From the NCBI GenBank assembly GCA_023853785.1, contig JAJIRX010000032.1:248001-312000 (forward strand): 64,000 nt of DNA, read 5' to 3'. Position 1 is the first letter of the stretch; each line of letters opens with the position of its first letter. The stretch is from Psilocybe azurescens. Taxonomy: Eukaryota > Basidiomycota > Agaricomycetes > Agaricales > Agrocybaceae. Both the position numbers and the translations under genes were made by a program. Below, one piece after another: positions 12,093 to 22,968 of the stretch. Under the pieces are notes generated by a model. It was given only the letters and a program-made list of their open reading frames with translations, did not search any database and was not told where the DNA came from.

Positions 12093-13282
12093 TTAAAAAT
12101 CCTTTTCTTCTTTCTCTTCAAATCCTGTTTTAACCATGAGGTCTGCAAGTTCGTCTTTTTCGTCCTTGTTCAGGCTCCTGATATGGGCATGGAGTTCCTT
12201 TGGGGTCCACTTCTTGCTGGGTTGTCCTTGGGTTCTGTTCTGGTTTGTTGGTCCTTTCTGTGGGCAATCTCTGGATAGATGTCCTTGTTGTTTGCACCTG
12301 AAACAGGCGCCTTTCCTGATTAATTCAGCTTGTTCTTCGGCTGTCATGGCGCTTACGTCCATCCTGTTTAGGTTGTAGTTCCTGTTGTTTCTTGGGAAGT
12401 TGTTCCATCGTGGCGCCCTCCCACGTTTCTTCTGGTTCTTCTCTAAAGACCTTGGCCAGTCTATAGTTGGTGTCAAATGTTGTTGCTTTTTGTACCAGCC
12501 TTGGATCGTCCTTGGAAGGTCTTCAGAGTACAGGATCCTGTCGGCAAGCTGAGGTGTGATGCATTTTTGGAATAATCCAATGAGGTGGGCGTGGTCTGAT
12601 TCCGTTTCTGTTCCTAGATTGGCTTGTCCTACCAACAATTTGAACTTGTTGATGATGTCTTCCACTCTTTCGTTGGGTTTTTGCCTAAGTCGTTTTATGT
12701 CGTTTCATGGCTGATCTGGTTTCGTCCACTGGGGTGAATGTGTCGTGGAATTTTTCAAGAATGTGCTGAGGGTGTCCCATTTGATGGTTTGATTGGGACT
12801 GATTCCTCTTGTCCTTGAGGTTAAGTACTGTTCTTTCCATAGTTTCGGCCTCCTCCTTCCATGCAGAATGATAAGATGAAGGCAATTTTCTTCTTGTCGG
12901 TGTTATAGATGTCTTCGTTTATGTCCATGTAAAGATAGCAGTCTTGTATAAAAGACTTGGACTTTGTTCGGTCTCCATCGAATACAACGGGTTTGTTGAT
13001 CGAGATTTCTTTCTTTCCGCTTTGTTTCGACCATGTCTGTGTCTTGTTGTTCTTCTTGGTCTATCGCCAGGGTTGCTAATAAGCCGTATAGCGAGTTCGA
13101 TAGGTCTTCGTTGCCTAGGTTGATATCTTCAGAGCTTTGTCTGGACAGGTTCAGTGTCTGCCAATTTCGTGTTGGGGTTCCTTCTTCTGAGCTGTCGGTA
13201 GTGGGAATTCCGCCTTTCGGTGGTGCCGTGTTTCGTTTCAGGTTTCAGAGGTCTCGCCTGCTGGGGAGCGGGCGAGATTCAT
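12093..13282 (-). CDS. gag: Chromovirus gag with zinc knuckle, frame-broken
   Basis: The first ATG after the 5' LTR is at 13282 (MNLARSPAGETSE), only 17 bases inside the LTR. A capsid-like region contains SFIQDCYLYMDINEDIYNTD and, in another frame, AWKEEAETMERTVLNLKDK and EDIINKFKLLVGQANLG. The nucleocapsid part ends with the knuckle CFRCKQQGHLSRDC (CX2CX4HX4C) and a basic segment. At least three frame changes split the gene. It ends 80 bases before pol starts. Confidence 0.8.
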
Positions 13283-13299
13283 AGATGAGCTAGTTCTTT

Positions 13300-13799
13300 T
13301 GTTACGACTTCAAGCTTATATTCACGTGCGTGGATAAAGCCGACAGTCAAGTAGTCAAGAACAGCAAGTTCCAAGCGGTGTTAAGTAAGAGGAGGTTAGA
13401 TTCTCAAGAACTAGCTAAAGAATACAGTGGATCCTTCCTGGTATAAATACTATGAACCGCACAGCAAGTTGAAACGAGTTTGAATGTTCATCAGCAGATG
13501 TATATAAGAATAGAGGAAACAGATCAAGTGTTCATCGAAAGATGTATTATAAAAGATAGAAGTGAAAGTCCATCAAAGATATGATGGAGTTTCGTAGATA
13601 TGATGGAAAGCAAAGTTCATCAGAACATACGATGATGTATCAATGATGTGACGGATGACAAAGAAAAGGGAAAAGAAAAGAAAAGAAAAGACTTGTTGTA
13701 ACAATCACATGATGTTGTCCATCATGTGACAGGAAGGTTTTATATACCGAAAAGGAAAAGAAAAAGGAAAAGCAAAAAGAAAATAAAGTGTCCATAACA
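13300..13799 (-). repeat. 5' LTR of the chromovirus (right copy)
   Basis: 500 bases, identical to the left LTR except for one extra C (TATACCGA against TATACGA). On the minus strand it drives gag. The bases following it inside the element (AAAGAACTAGCTC on the minus strand) do not show an evident TGG-type primer binding site, so the priming mechanism is unclear. Confidence 0.93.
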
Positions 13800-13804
13800 C
13801 AAAT
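13800..13804. repeat. Target site duplication CAAAT (right)
   Basis: Second copy of the CAAAT duplication flanking the chromovirus. Confidence 0.9.
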
Positions 13805-14852
13805 CCTCCTGCTGCTATATGTCAGTCATAAAGTGAGCCAGGGTAGTGCCTATGTTAGTGCTCCACACCTCTATACTAAATATAATATAAATATTTCACC
13901 TCTCCACCCTTTCTAAGTCTAATGAAAACCATTCAGGAATATTGCAACAAAGCATGGCACCTTCAGCACCATGTCCATGTCAGTATACATCTCCACAATA
14001 TATTCCCTGCCCACTCTTGAACAATTATTGTGTACATTATTTGTCACAAAATAATCTTACTTGCATCTTATATACAAAACTGGAACTATCCTATTATCTA
14101 CAGCACCCACAGCACAGTACTATTTTAAAATTTATAGCTTACACTCTTCACAATTAAAATAGCTGTCCCCTTATCCCACTACATTTATGTTGCAAATTAA
14201 TTACATTAATCTATAGCCCATAGTGCATTAAAATTTATATGTTAATTCTCATGCATAATAGTTAACTGTGTCTATATTTTTACCCACTACATGAGTAAAG
14301 CACACTGCAGCTTCATCCTCCAAAAAACATCACCTGTACAGCACTGGAGACTGCCTATTTCCAGTTGTAAAACTGTGTCCCAGTTGTATTTTTCTATCTA
14401 CATCTGTATTTAAATATTTCCATCTCATTCCACTCACAGAAAACATTGTCACCAACCCATAGTTCATTCCATACTAACTTGTTCACTACCCCAATCATAC
14501 CTGTTGTTTGCAAATTTATTCAGTGGTTTTCATTTGAGTTTTCTGTTTTAAATAGTCTAAACCACAACATCTGCTCACCAAAGCCAAAAACCACAGAAAA
14601 TGCTTCAGTACAACTGGAAATGGGTAATAGGCACATTGAGGAGGTGTTATTTAGACATGGAACCTTTTTCGGACTGTGTGGCACCCATTTTGTTGTTTGC
14701 CATCAGCCACTGGATGTTTGTTTCAAAAGGCCCCGCCTCACAGTCCCTAAAACACAAAGGTGTGCTTTGTCATGATTAAGTAATTTGACTTATGTAACAT
14801 TATATTTCCTCTTTCAGAAAAGCTTAGTCATTGAGCTCTCTTATATTATAGA

Positions 14853-16462
14853 CGAGCTTTATGACCCGCCGCTAGCTGTCGGGGGATTCGCCGCTCACCC
14901 CCCCTGTGCTTCACGGCAGGGTCAATAGCTTCATGGGGCTGCGCCCCAGACCCGCTTTGTCGGGCGCTCTACGCCTCCTCATTGATAAATAAATAATATT
15001 CTCCACTTACATATATAATAGATTGGGGATGGGCACAGCCCATCCCCCCTGTTTGTCAGTGCTTCACACTTTCTCTCATTGAAAAAATAAATAATATTGG
15101 TACTTATATATGTAACACCTCAGAGGATGACCACAGCTCATCACCCTGCCTCACAGTCAGCCCAACAGCTTGCTGGCCTTGCACTCTTGCACTCCACTAT
15201 AAAGCCACACAGCACCTCTATAGTCAAATTATATATACTCAAAGTCAAATAGCAGTCAACATTTCTGTTCTTATATAAACAGTGAACAAATACACAAATA
15301 TTTATCCACAGTACTTTTGCCACACTCCTGTTTTAATATCCACATCACTGTCCATATCCATTCTCAACCAATTACCATTCTACTTTATATCTTATACAAT
15401 ACTCCACTACTCATTGACTATCCACTAATCATTTTCATATGCACAGCACCTATGGTGCTGTGCCATTTTAAATTGCATAGCTTACACTATCTATATCACC
15501 AACACTATTCAAACAACAGTTCCAACATTCAACTCATTTTTTTATCACTTGCAACTCGTGATCTATTAATCCACTCCTACCTCCACCACTTCACCACTCC
15601 ACCCACTCTAAAGCACTCATCAATCTTTGTCTCTGCCACACTAAATATTTATACATTACTGGGCAATTTGTCAACTATCCTGTCTTGATATCTACAGCAC
15701 CTGTGGCACTGTGTTATTTCAAATTTTGTATCTTATTCTCTTTCTTTTACAATCAAAATAGCTGTCTCCAGACCCCATTACATTATTTCCACAAATTAAT
15801 CATATCAATCTACAGCCTATAGTTCATTACAATTTAAAATTCAATTGTCACATCCAGTATATTTATATTTACATGTGTAAAGCACACTGGAGCTTCATCC
15901 TCAAAATATCAATTATCACCTGTACTGCACTGGAGACTGCTTATTTGCAATTGCAAAATCATATCCCACTGCTATCTCTCTATGCACATCTTTATTTAAA
16001 CATTTTCACTCAGAGAAACATGGCCACCAACCCATAGTTCATTCCATATTAACATGTTCACTGTCCACAAAAACCCTTGCTTACAAATTTATTCAGTGGT
16101 ACTTTTCTGGTTTATATGGTTGTTATACAGATGGCAAAAATACAATATCTGTGGACAGAAATGCCATTAAATAGTCTTTAATGTGGATTTATTGACCCAC
16201 TTGCCCCTGGTGCCCTGTGCATATTTTTTTTTGTTTTTAAACCCACCCAGAAAAGCGAATAAACAGGTTCAATGTAGGCACAGAATGCTTGTTAGCACCC
16301 ATTTTGTTGTTTGCTATCAGCCACTGGTTGTTTGTTTCAAAAGGCCCCGCTTCACAGGCCCTAAAACACAACGGTGTGCTTTGTCATGATTAAGTAACTT
16401 GACTTACTTAATTTGATTCTCCTTTTTAGGCCGTGAGAAACAGCTGTGTTTTATATTATAGA
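14853..16462 (-). mobile_element. Non-autonomous Helitron, unit 2
   Basis: 1,610 bases with no coding sequence. The 5' end TCTATAATATAA is at 16462, and the 3' end (GGTCATAAAGCTCG) at 14853 touches the 5' end of unit 1. The sub-terminal hairpin is as in unit 1 with an extra A. It shares with unit 1 the modules CTGTTTTAATATCCACA, ATATCTTATA..CACTACTCATTGACTA, GTAAAGCACACTGGAGCTT and the 170-base 5' end. One clear palindrome of the ATGAGC family variant (GGGGATGGGC/GCCCATCCCC) is at 15024-15049 and a degenerate one near 15121-15147. Confidence 0.82.
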
Positions 16463-16628
16463 CGAGCTTATGACTAGCCGCTACGCTGCTGGGGATTCGC
16501 CGCTCACCCCCCCTGTGCTTCACGGCAGGGTCAACAGCTTATGGGGCTGCGCCCCAGACCTCGCTTGTCGGGCGCCCTGCGCCTCCTCATTGATAAATAA
16601 ATAATACCAATCACAATCATATTATCTT

Positions 16629-16818
16629 AGGGGAATGAGCTTCGCTCATCCCCCCCTTCTTATCAGTATTTCACACCTCATTAAAAATATATATAATGTT
16701 TTGGGGGGAATGAGCTTCGCTTCATTCCCCCCCTTCATATCACCACTTCAATGCCTCATTAATAATAGCAATCACTTATATAATATCTTATGGGAGATGA
16801 GCAAAGCTCATCTCCCCT
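16629..16818. repeat. Three ATGAGC..GCTCAT palindromes in Helitron unit 3
   Basis: Hairpins at about 16629-16657, 16703-16733 and 16791-16818. The last has GGGAGATGAGC opposite GCTCATCTCCC, an A-T exchange on both arms relative to the others. They lie between the helicase stop codon and the 3' terminus. Confidence 0.8.
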
Positions 16819-16918
16819 ACACTCCTCATAAAAAATAATTAATCTTATACAATATAAACACTTTATATATTAAATAATAATCAGTCACTATGATCAATAG
16901 AAAGAACTTCTGGGTACA

Positions 16919-19900
16919 CTATATTTTTGTTATACTTAATCCAGAACTCTCATCCCAAATAGCCTTGATGTTGTGCACAGATGTTACTCGTGAAATAGCA
17001 ACATATAGTTGTCCATGTGCAAAAGGTGAAGAAATAAGGTTTAGTCCAACATGTAAAACAGATTGTCCTTGTGCTTTATTGATCGTCATAGCAAATGCCA
17101 GTCGCACAGGAAATTGTCGTCGGCAAAATTCAAATGGAACTTGTGTGTCCGTCGGTGTCAGCCCAATCCGTGGAATAAAAACTGTCTCCCCTGCTCTATC
17201 TCCTGTCAATAGTCGAACTTCCAAAACACGGTTCCCCATTCTTGTCACAATCCCTCTCGATCCATTACACACTCCCTCACTTGCATTCAAATTCCGTGAA
17301 ATCATAATAGGGCAACCAACTTTAAGTATAAGCTTGGCCAAAGGAAGACCTGAGCAGTTGATTGTGTTCAGGTACTCCACTGGATACATCAGAATTCCTT
17401 CATCACCATGTCCCCGATTATTCAAAATGCTATCAGCACTGTGAAACACCTTTTCTTCTCCAGGAAATTTGTTGAGAATAGTTTTGTTCAGATCATCCAC
17501 ATCATCATTCCTGCTACACAGAATTGTCCGTTCAGCATAATATTTGTCATCATGCCCAGTGGTCCACTGGATTCCAGGATATATTGTATCAATCAGAGAT
17601 CCAACAGTATTATTGGCACATTTGAAATGATCAGGAAGTGTTGTGTTGTCAGATTCATCTGTATGTTTTCCCAGACCAATATCCAACTGCCATTGTGCAA
17701 ATTTCCGTTCTTCATCATGTGCAGTGTTCAGACGCATATTCTCAGTCAACTTGAGTACTTTGATGTGTCCCCAAAGTTGTGACCGCTGCATGCATGCTCC
17801 AACAATTTGTGCTCTTGATCCTTTCACAACAACAGGAAGAATTTGCTTGAAGTCTCCACCAAACACAACAGTAAGTCCTCCAAATGGCTTGTCACAGTTA
17901 CGAATATCCTTGAATGTGCGGTCCACAGCCTCATGAATATAACGGTTCTGCATAGGCGCTTCATCCCATATCACCAAATCAGTACGTTGAATAAGCTCTG
18001 CCAAATCAGAAGTGCGACCAATACTGCATGTAGAGTCCTCATGAATATTAATAGGAATTTTGAAGGTGGAATGTGATGTCCGACCACCAATAAGAAGCAG
18101 AGATGCAATGCCAGATGAAGCTACACAAAGCACTATTTTTCCTTCACCACGCAGAAAGTAGCACAGAGTGTTGTACACATAGGTTTTTCCTGTACCTCCT
18201 GGACCATGAAGAAAGAAACATTGACCACTCTTGCTTTCAACTGCTGCCACAATAGTATCAAATGCTGAACGTTGCCCATGATTGAGAGTAGGAATTCGCT
18301 GTTGAGCCAGAACAGATTGATTGTCTCTGTCATAGTTTCTCTGCTCTGCAATCAATCTATTTCCTATAGCAGCAGCCCAATCTTCTTGAGGCAATGGCAT
18401 TCCTGCAAACTCTTCAAGTTTTTTGTTGGTAGTGCGAAGAAGTTGGTCAATGAGAAAAAGGCCATAATCAAACACTTGTGCTTCAGTGGGGTCTTGTTGG
18501 ATATGTTTGGAGATAAGAGCATGTCGCAGATCATCACAAATCTTGTCTCTAAATTGTTCCCAGAGTGCAGCAGGATTTGATGGTGTGCAGTCTCGAAGAA
18601 TAGTCACAAAAGATTGCGAAGTTGTCGTCCACTTGCCATATATCCAGCCTCTTCCAGACACTGCTTCCACTCATTATCATCCTCTAAAAGTCCTCGATGT
18701 ATGCAGGCCTCACGAAATGTTTCATATACAGTACCATCAACTGTTCGGAGATCAACAAAAGATGTAGCACCCTTGACACAGGTCAGCAGAGTTCTGAGAT
18801 AAAAGCGCTCTCCTGAACTTGGATGGGCATAGTACATACGCCCCTATTGCAAATTGTCGCTGTCTTGGAGCCCATTTGCGCTGTTTTCCCTTCCAGACAA
18901 ATTTGGCAGGAAAATCCTGATAAAGAGTATTTCTGGCTTCTTCATATTGTATATTGGCTTTGAAATAAGCAGTGAGCTTGGTGTCTTTGCCTGCATTGCG
19001 ATCCAAAACCTCCTGAACATTTAGTGCCTGGTCTTCATTCCATGTAACCATTTGTTGATCAGGCAAATGAATCTGAAGGCGAACAATAGGTGGATGTTCT
19101 TGATGCATGTGGAAGTGAAAAATGCGCCAAAGTCCTTCACATGCAGAAACATATCGTGCATCAAGATATAGCTTGACCTCATCTTCACAGCGTCCAAACT
19201 CCATAGTAGTGCGGTCATGGCCCTTATAGACATACTTGTAGATATATTTGATGGCCTTGATAGAAGCAATAGACTCAACATTGATATGGCAGCGATATTT
19301 CCAGATAAGATAACGGCAGTGAGCAACAACCCAGCGATTATCAACCTTTTTCCACCACCAATATCAAACTCCTGTCCAGTATCACGTCTTCTGAGATTTG
19401 CATAAGAGTCTTCATTGACAGTGGTCTGGTCACGATAAGGCTTGGGAAAACATTTTGAACATTTTCCATTCACATGACATTGAGCAGTAGTGTCACCATT
19501 GCATGGAGTATGGACCATGAATTTCTTGACCAATTCAAAGAGTTCTGGCTCTTCCTCTTTATCTGGAAATTCAGCTGAAATAAGGCTGTCAACATCTTCA
19601 GGTGTGCGAAGCTTGTGATCAGGATGCAAAAATACAATCATGTGCATATGTGGGAGGCCTCGCTTTTGAAACTCAATTGTCCACACATTTGCAACTGCTC
19701 TACCCATAATGCCATCTTTACAAATATCATTGAGCATCTCTTTCATTTTTGCATGAAAGACTCTGACCACTAAATCAGGACGATCAGAAGACTGTTGTCC
19801 AGGAAGAAGTGCCTCTTTGATTTCTGGCCAATTTGGGTTGGCAGTAGCAGTGATAAATAAATCAGCTCCATGAAAATAGCGATTAATAGCAAGAGCATCC

Positions 19901-21746
19901 TGGCAGTTCTGAATCATATTTCGTGTGCTTCCAGCAAAAGAAGATGGCAAAATAGTCCTTTGGCCAACATTGGCACCTTCAGCATTAGGATCAGCTGCAA
20001 TAGCATCCATAAGACCTTGACGTGTATCATTTCTGAACTTCTGTTGATTTTGTCTAACCCACCGTAATCTGTTTTGCTCTGAAGCTGCCCAACAGTCTAC
20101 AATGAATTCCTGAAGAAGTTTTTCTGCCAAAAACAAATGCTGAGATTCATTTGTTTCTTCCCTTGGATGAAGACGATAACGGAAATATTCTGTTTGTGAG
20201 ATGTATTTTCGCTTTTTGGTTGTGGAGCTTCAATAGCATCCTCATCCTGATCCTCATTAGGAGCCAGCTCAGCAGCTGGAGGATCATCATCAATTTCTGC
20301 AGCCTCATTAAAAGGAATGTTAGGATGCCAGCCTAACTGCCCAGTTGGAAAAAGAAGAACATAATGAAGTGGAAGGTAAAGAGGGTGTAGTTCACTGATT
20401 GTTTCTAATCTTTCTCCAGCTCTTCGCCTCAGGACAACATCCCTGCCATTGGGATATACTTCATCACCATTTCCAGGAAGAATTACAGCCACTTCATTAG
20501 ATGTAGCTGATGGCATATTATAGCGTCCTGCGATCAGTTTCACGTTCATAGCGAAGAGCAATTGTGCATTGCTGATCCATGGGCATGTTATGTGTTACTT
20601 CAAATGCCTGTTTATACAGCTGCACACCTGAATGAGAACGATATAGCATGTCCTGAAGAATACTCATGGTGGTTCTATCCAGCCCAGAGTTTGCAGGATG
20701 ACGCATACGGAAATTGAGAGCTTCAACAGGATCAAAAATATATAGCTGAGCATATAAAGGTGTAACACCAATCTGAGGAAGAAGAGATCCAGCTCGATGT
20801 GTTAACCTTCCTTGAACCTTGAATACATAAGGTCCAGGCCTATTGTTAATTGCATGGTCAACAGTGACTCCCAATGAGGTCATGGCTAAAGCATTATTGT
20901 ACTGCCGAATATGATTGCGGAAGTTTTTGGATTGGGGATCATTATTCTTAAGCAAATCATCTAATTCTCGAGGGAGGATTTTTCAGCTTTGGAAGAACAA
21001 TTTTCCCACTAAAGCAGCACATTCCAAATGTGATAAGATCCTTGGTTGAACTTGTAAGACACTCAATCATCCAGTGCAGAGCACCACAATTTGCACACTT
21101 AACATCCATTTTTCCCAAATTATGGACAGGCCAGTCATGGCTAAAGGGCTGTCGTGCAACACGTACAGCATGTTGGGCAATAAGAGGTGGAAGTGGTGCA
21201 GGAAGAACAGGAGGAGGAGGCTGAAGTGGCACAGGAAGCACTGGAGGAGGAGGAGGAAGAGGCATGGGTATCACTGGAGGAAGTATCTATTTCTTCATTA
21301 ATATTATATTTAAAATCATGGAAACTTAAAATACATACAGGAAAAGGTTGGAGTCCAGCATGACATCCACGACGTGGTTGTGGAGGGAGGCGCAGGAGCA
21401 GCAGCTAAAGCTGAGCCAAATTTGCAGGCAAATTGTTATACTGAATTTCATTAAACATAGCAGGAGCAGGAGCAGGAGCAGGAGCAGAAGCAAGAACAGG
21501 AACAGGAACAGGTGCAGGTGCAGGAACAGGTGCAGGTGCAGGAACAGGATGAACACGACGGCCACCTCGTTGTCGTGGTAAAGGAGCTGGTGGAACAGCT
21601 GCTAAAAGCTGAGCTAAATTTGCAGGTAAATTATTATACTGAATTCCATTAAATATAGCAGGCTGGAAAACAGGAGCAGGAGCAGGAGCAGGAGCAGAAG
21701 GGATAGGAAAGACAGCAGGAACAGGAGCAGAAAGGATAGGAAAGAC

Positions 21747-21797
<51 letters not shown>

Positions 21798-22229
21798 ATC
21801 AGGAACAGGAAGAGCAGCTAAAAGATCAGGAATTTCAAATCGTAATGGCTCAATATAAGGCATTTGGTCATGACGTGGAGTGCGACGGGCTTGAGGACTC
21901 TCAAGAACACGGGCATCACGCTCAGATTGCTGTGCAGCAATGCGAATACGACGTGGAGTATTTGGAGGAGTTTCAGGCCTATAAAATGTTCATCAGCTTG
22001 TTTTCTAAATCAATTAATTATTAAAGAAAACATACATGGTTCAGAAGTCTTATTTAAAAAAGCACAATCTCCACCACCACCAAATCCAAACACAGAAAAA
22101 AGAGAATGGAATCCTGCAATGGCAAAAAATAAGAAATGTCAGTCAGAATGGTTATTGGACCTATTACTTACTAAAGGAACACAGAAAACACACTATGTAA
22201 AAGTTAGAACAGTCAGAAATGAAATATAA
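16919..22229 (-). CDS. Helitron transposase (HUH Rep plus Pif1 helicase), frame-broken
   Basis: Rolling-circle transposase. N-terminal parts: a Gly-rich exon near 22100, a Pro/Ala repeat linker (21405-21863), a Cys-containing segment (VKCANCGALHW, FGMCCFSGKIVLP), then the Helitron-like N domain. The Rep domain has FITATANPNWPEI, the HUH motif GLPHMHMIVFL (about 19640) and the two-tyrosine motif YIYKYVYKGHD (about 19215-19245). The helicase has Walker A GPGGTGKT (about 18200), Walker B VIWDEAP and a C-terminus ending at 16919. Frames change near 20960, 20530, 20213, 19347, 18843 and 18608; four of these are at runs of 4-5 identical bases. All catalytic motifs are intact. The first exon and true start are not resolved. 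Confidence 0.88.
21457..21800 (-). repeat. Hexanucleotide repeat coding for Pro-Ala linker
   Basis: GCAGGA-type repeats (plus strand) in two blocks, 21457-21550 and 21667-21800, encoding (AP)n in the transposase. Each block is preceded or followed by a copy of the peptide module FNxIQYNNLPANLAQL, so the linker arose by duplication of a larger unit. Confidence 0.75.
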
Positions 22230-22668
22230 AGACTTTACTCACAAAAAAAAAAGAGGAAAAATGCGAAGAGAGAGTAGAAAACTACAGTGTGCATGAGTTT
22301 GAGAACTTGCAGAGCTAAAAGTGACATAGAACACTCACCAAAGCCAAATTAACCACCCAAAATAGCTTCAATATGGCTGGATATGGCTGTTAGATGCTTT
22401 GAGAGTGCACTATTCTCAGGAATGTTGGCACAGAATATTTTTTTTAGGGTGTGTGGGATGCAAAGCGGCGTCAAAGAGGCAACCTCATGGTCACTTCATG
22501 GCACCAATCGTTGTTTGCCATCAGCCACTGGTTGTTTATTTCAGAAGGCCCTGCTTCGCTGCCCTAAAACAGAACGGAGTGCTTTGTCATGATTAAGTAA
22601 TTTGACTTATGTAACATTCATTTCCTCTTTCAGAAAGGCTTAGTCATCGTGCTCTCTTATATTATAGA

Positions 22669-22968
22669 TACATGTTTAACGGGTGTACATATCCACAAAA
22701 ATCCCTGGAGGAATGTCTTGCTCTTTGTTTCTTCCGTTTTCTACCAACCTTTTCAGTACCTGGACAAGTAGGAGCATCGCATCTACTTCAAAGCTTATTC
22801 CCTGGTTATCTTTTAATTACCTTTTGGACTTCTTGCTGATATCTACCACATATTTCTAACGTAAGGTTGGCCGAATGATGTCACATTTTAGTAGATAACC
22901 TGCTTTGGATTACTATAGCAAGAACTCCCCTATTTTACACGGCCCGACATGAATACCTATATAAGAAT
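22669..22968. other. Short intergenic stretch right of the Helitron
   Basis: About 300 bases between the array and the monooxygenase stop codon. No gene or repeat recognised. Confidence 0.4.

Larger units (their letters stand above)
7051..13799 (-). mobile_element. Ty3/gypsy chromovirus LTR retrotransposon
   Basis: A complete structure of 6.75 kb read on the minus strand: right LTR (5'), gag with zinc knuckle, protease, reverse transcriptase, RNase H, integrase, chromodomain, extra short ORFs, polypurine tract, left LTR (3'). Gene order PR-RT-RH-IN with a chromodomain after the integrase defines a chromovirus. It is inserted in Helitron unit 1 with a CAAAT duplication. The two LTRs differ by a single inserted C in about 500 bases, so the insertion is very recent. 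The coding region nevertheless has several frame breaks. Confidence 0.93.
6047..14852 (-). mobile_element. Non-autonomous Helitron, unit 1 (with nested LTR retrotransposon)
   Basis: Oriented on the minus strand. The 5' end (TCTATAATATAAG) is at 14852 and the 3' end (GGTCATAAAGCTTG) at 6047. About 12 bases inside the 3' end is a hairpin with arms CCCGACGC and GCGGCGGG and loop GTA (one A-G mismatch), as known for Helitrons. Without the nested retrotransposon and one target copy it is about 2.05 kb and has no coding sequence. Its last 170 bases at the 5' end (14690-14852) match the same ends of units 2 and 3. The outer left flank is A and the outer right flank of the whole array is T, the usual A/T Helitron target. 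Confidence 0.8.
16463..22668 (-). mobile_element. Helitron unit 3, transposase-bearing
   Basis: About 6.2 kb on the minus strand. The 5' end TCTATAATATAAGAG is at 22668, followed outward by host T. The 3' end (AGTCATAAGCTCG) at 16463 touches unit 2. The sub-terminal hairpin has arms AGCAGC and GCGGCT and loop GTA. It carries a RepHel transposase gene and, between the helicase stop and the 3' end, three strong palindromes. The 5' 160 bases match units 1 and 2, so this copy could supply transposase for them. Confidence 0.88.

Noticed and set aside
13283..13299. tRNA primer binding site next to the 5' LTR
   Set aside because: The minus-strand bases AAAGAACTAGCTC do not begin with TGG and match no tRNA end I can recognise; a self-priming mechanism is possible but unproven.
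6214..16818. ATGAGC palindromes as terminal inverted repeats of a cut-and-paste transposon or MITE
   Set aside because: The palindromes are internal, several per unit, with no target duplications around them; the unit ends match each other directly and not inverted.
16890..17444. Plus-strand ORF of 184 codons inside the Helitron
   Set aside because: Shadow of the Pif1 helicase on the other strand, where all conserved motifs lie.
21457..21800. Regular short repeats that might be taken for a CRISPR array
   Set aside because: They are hexamer microsatellite repeats coding for Pro-Ala in the transposase; no unique spacers, and the genome is eukaryotic.
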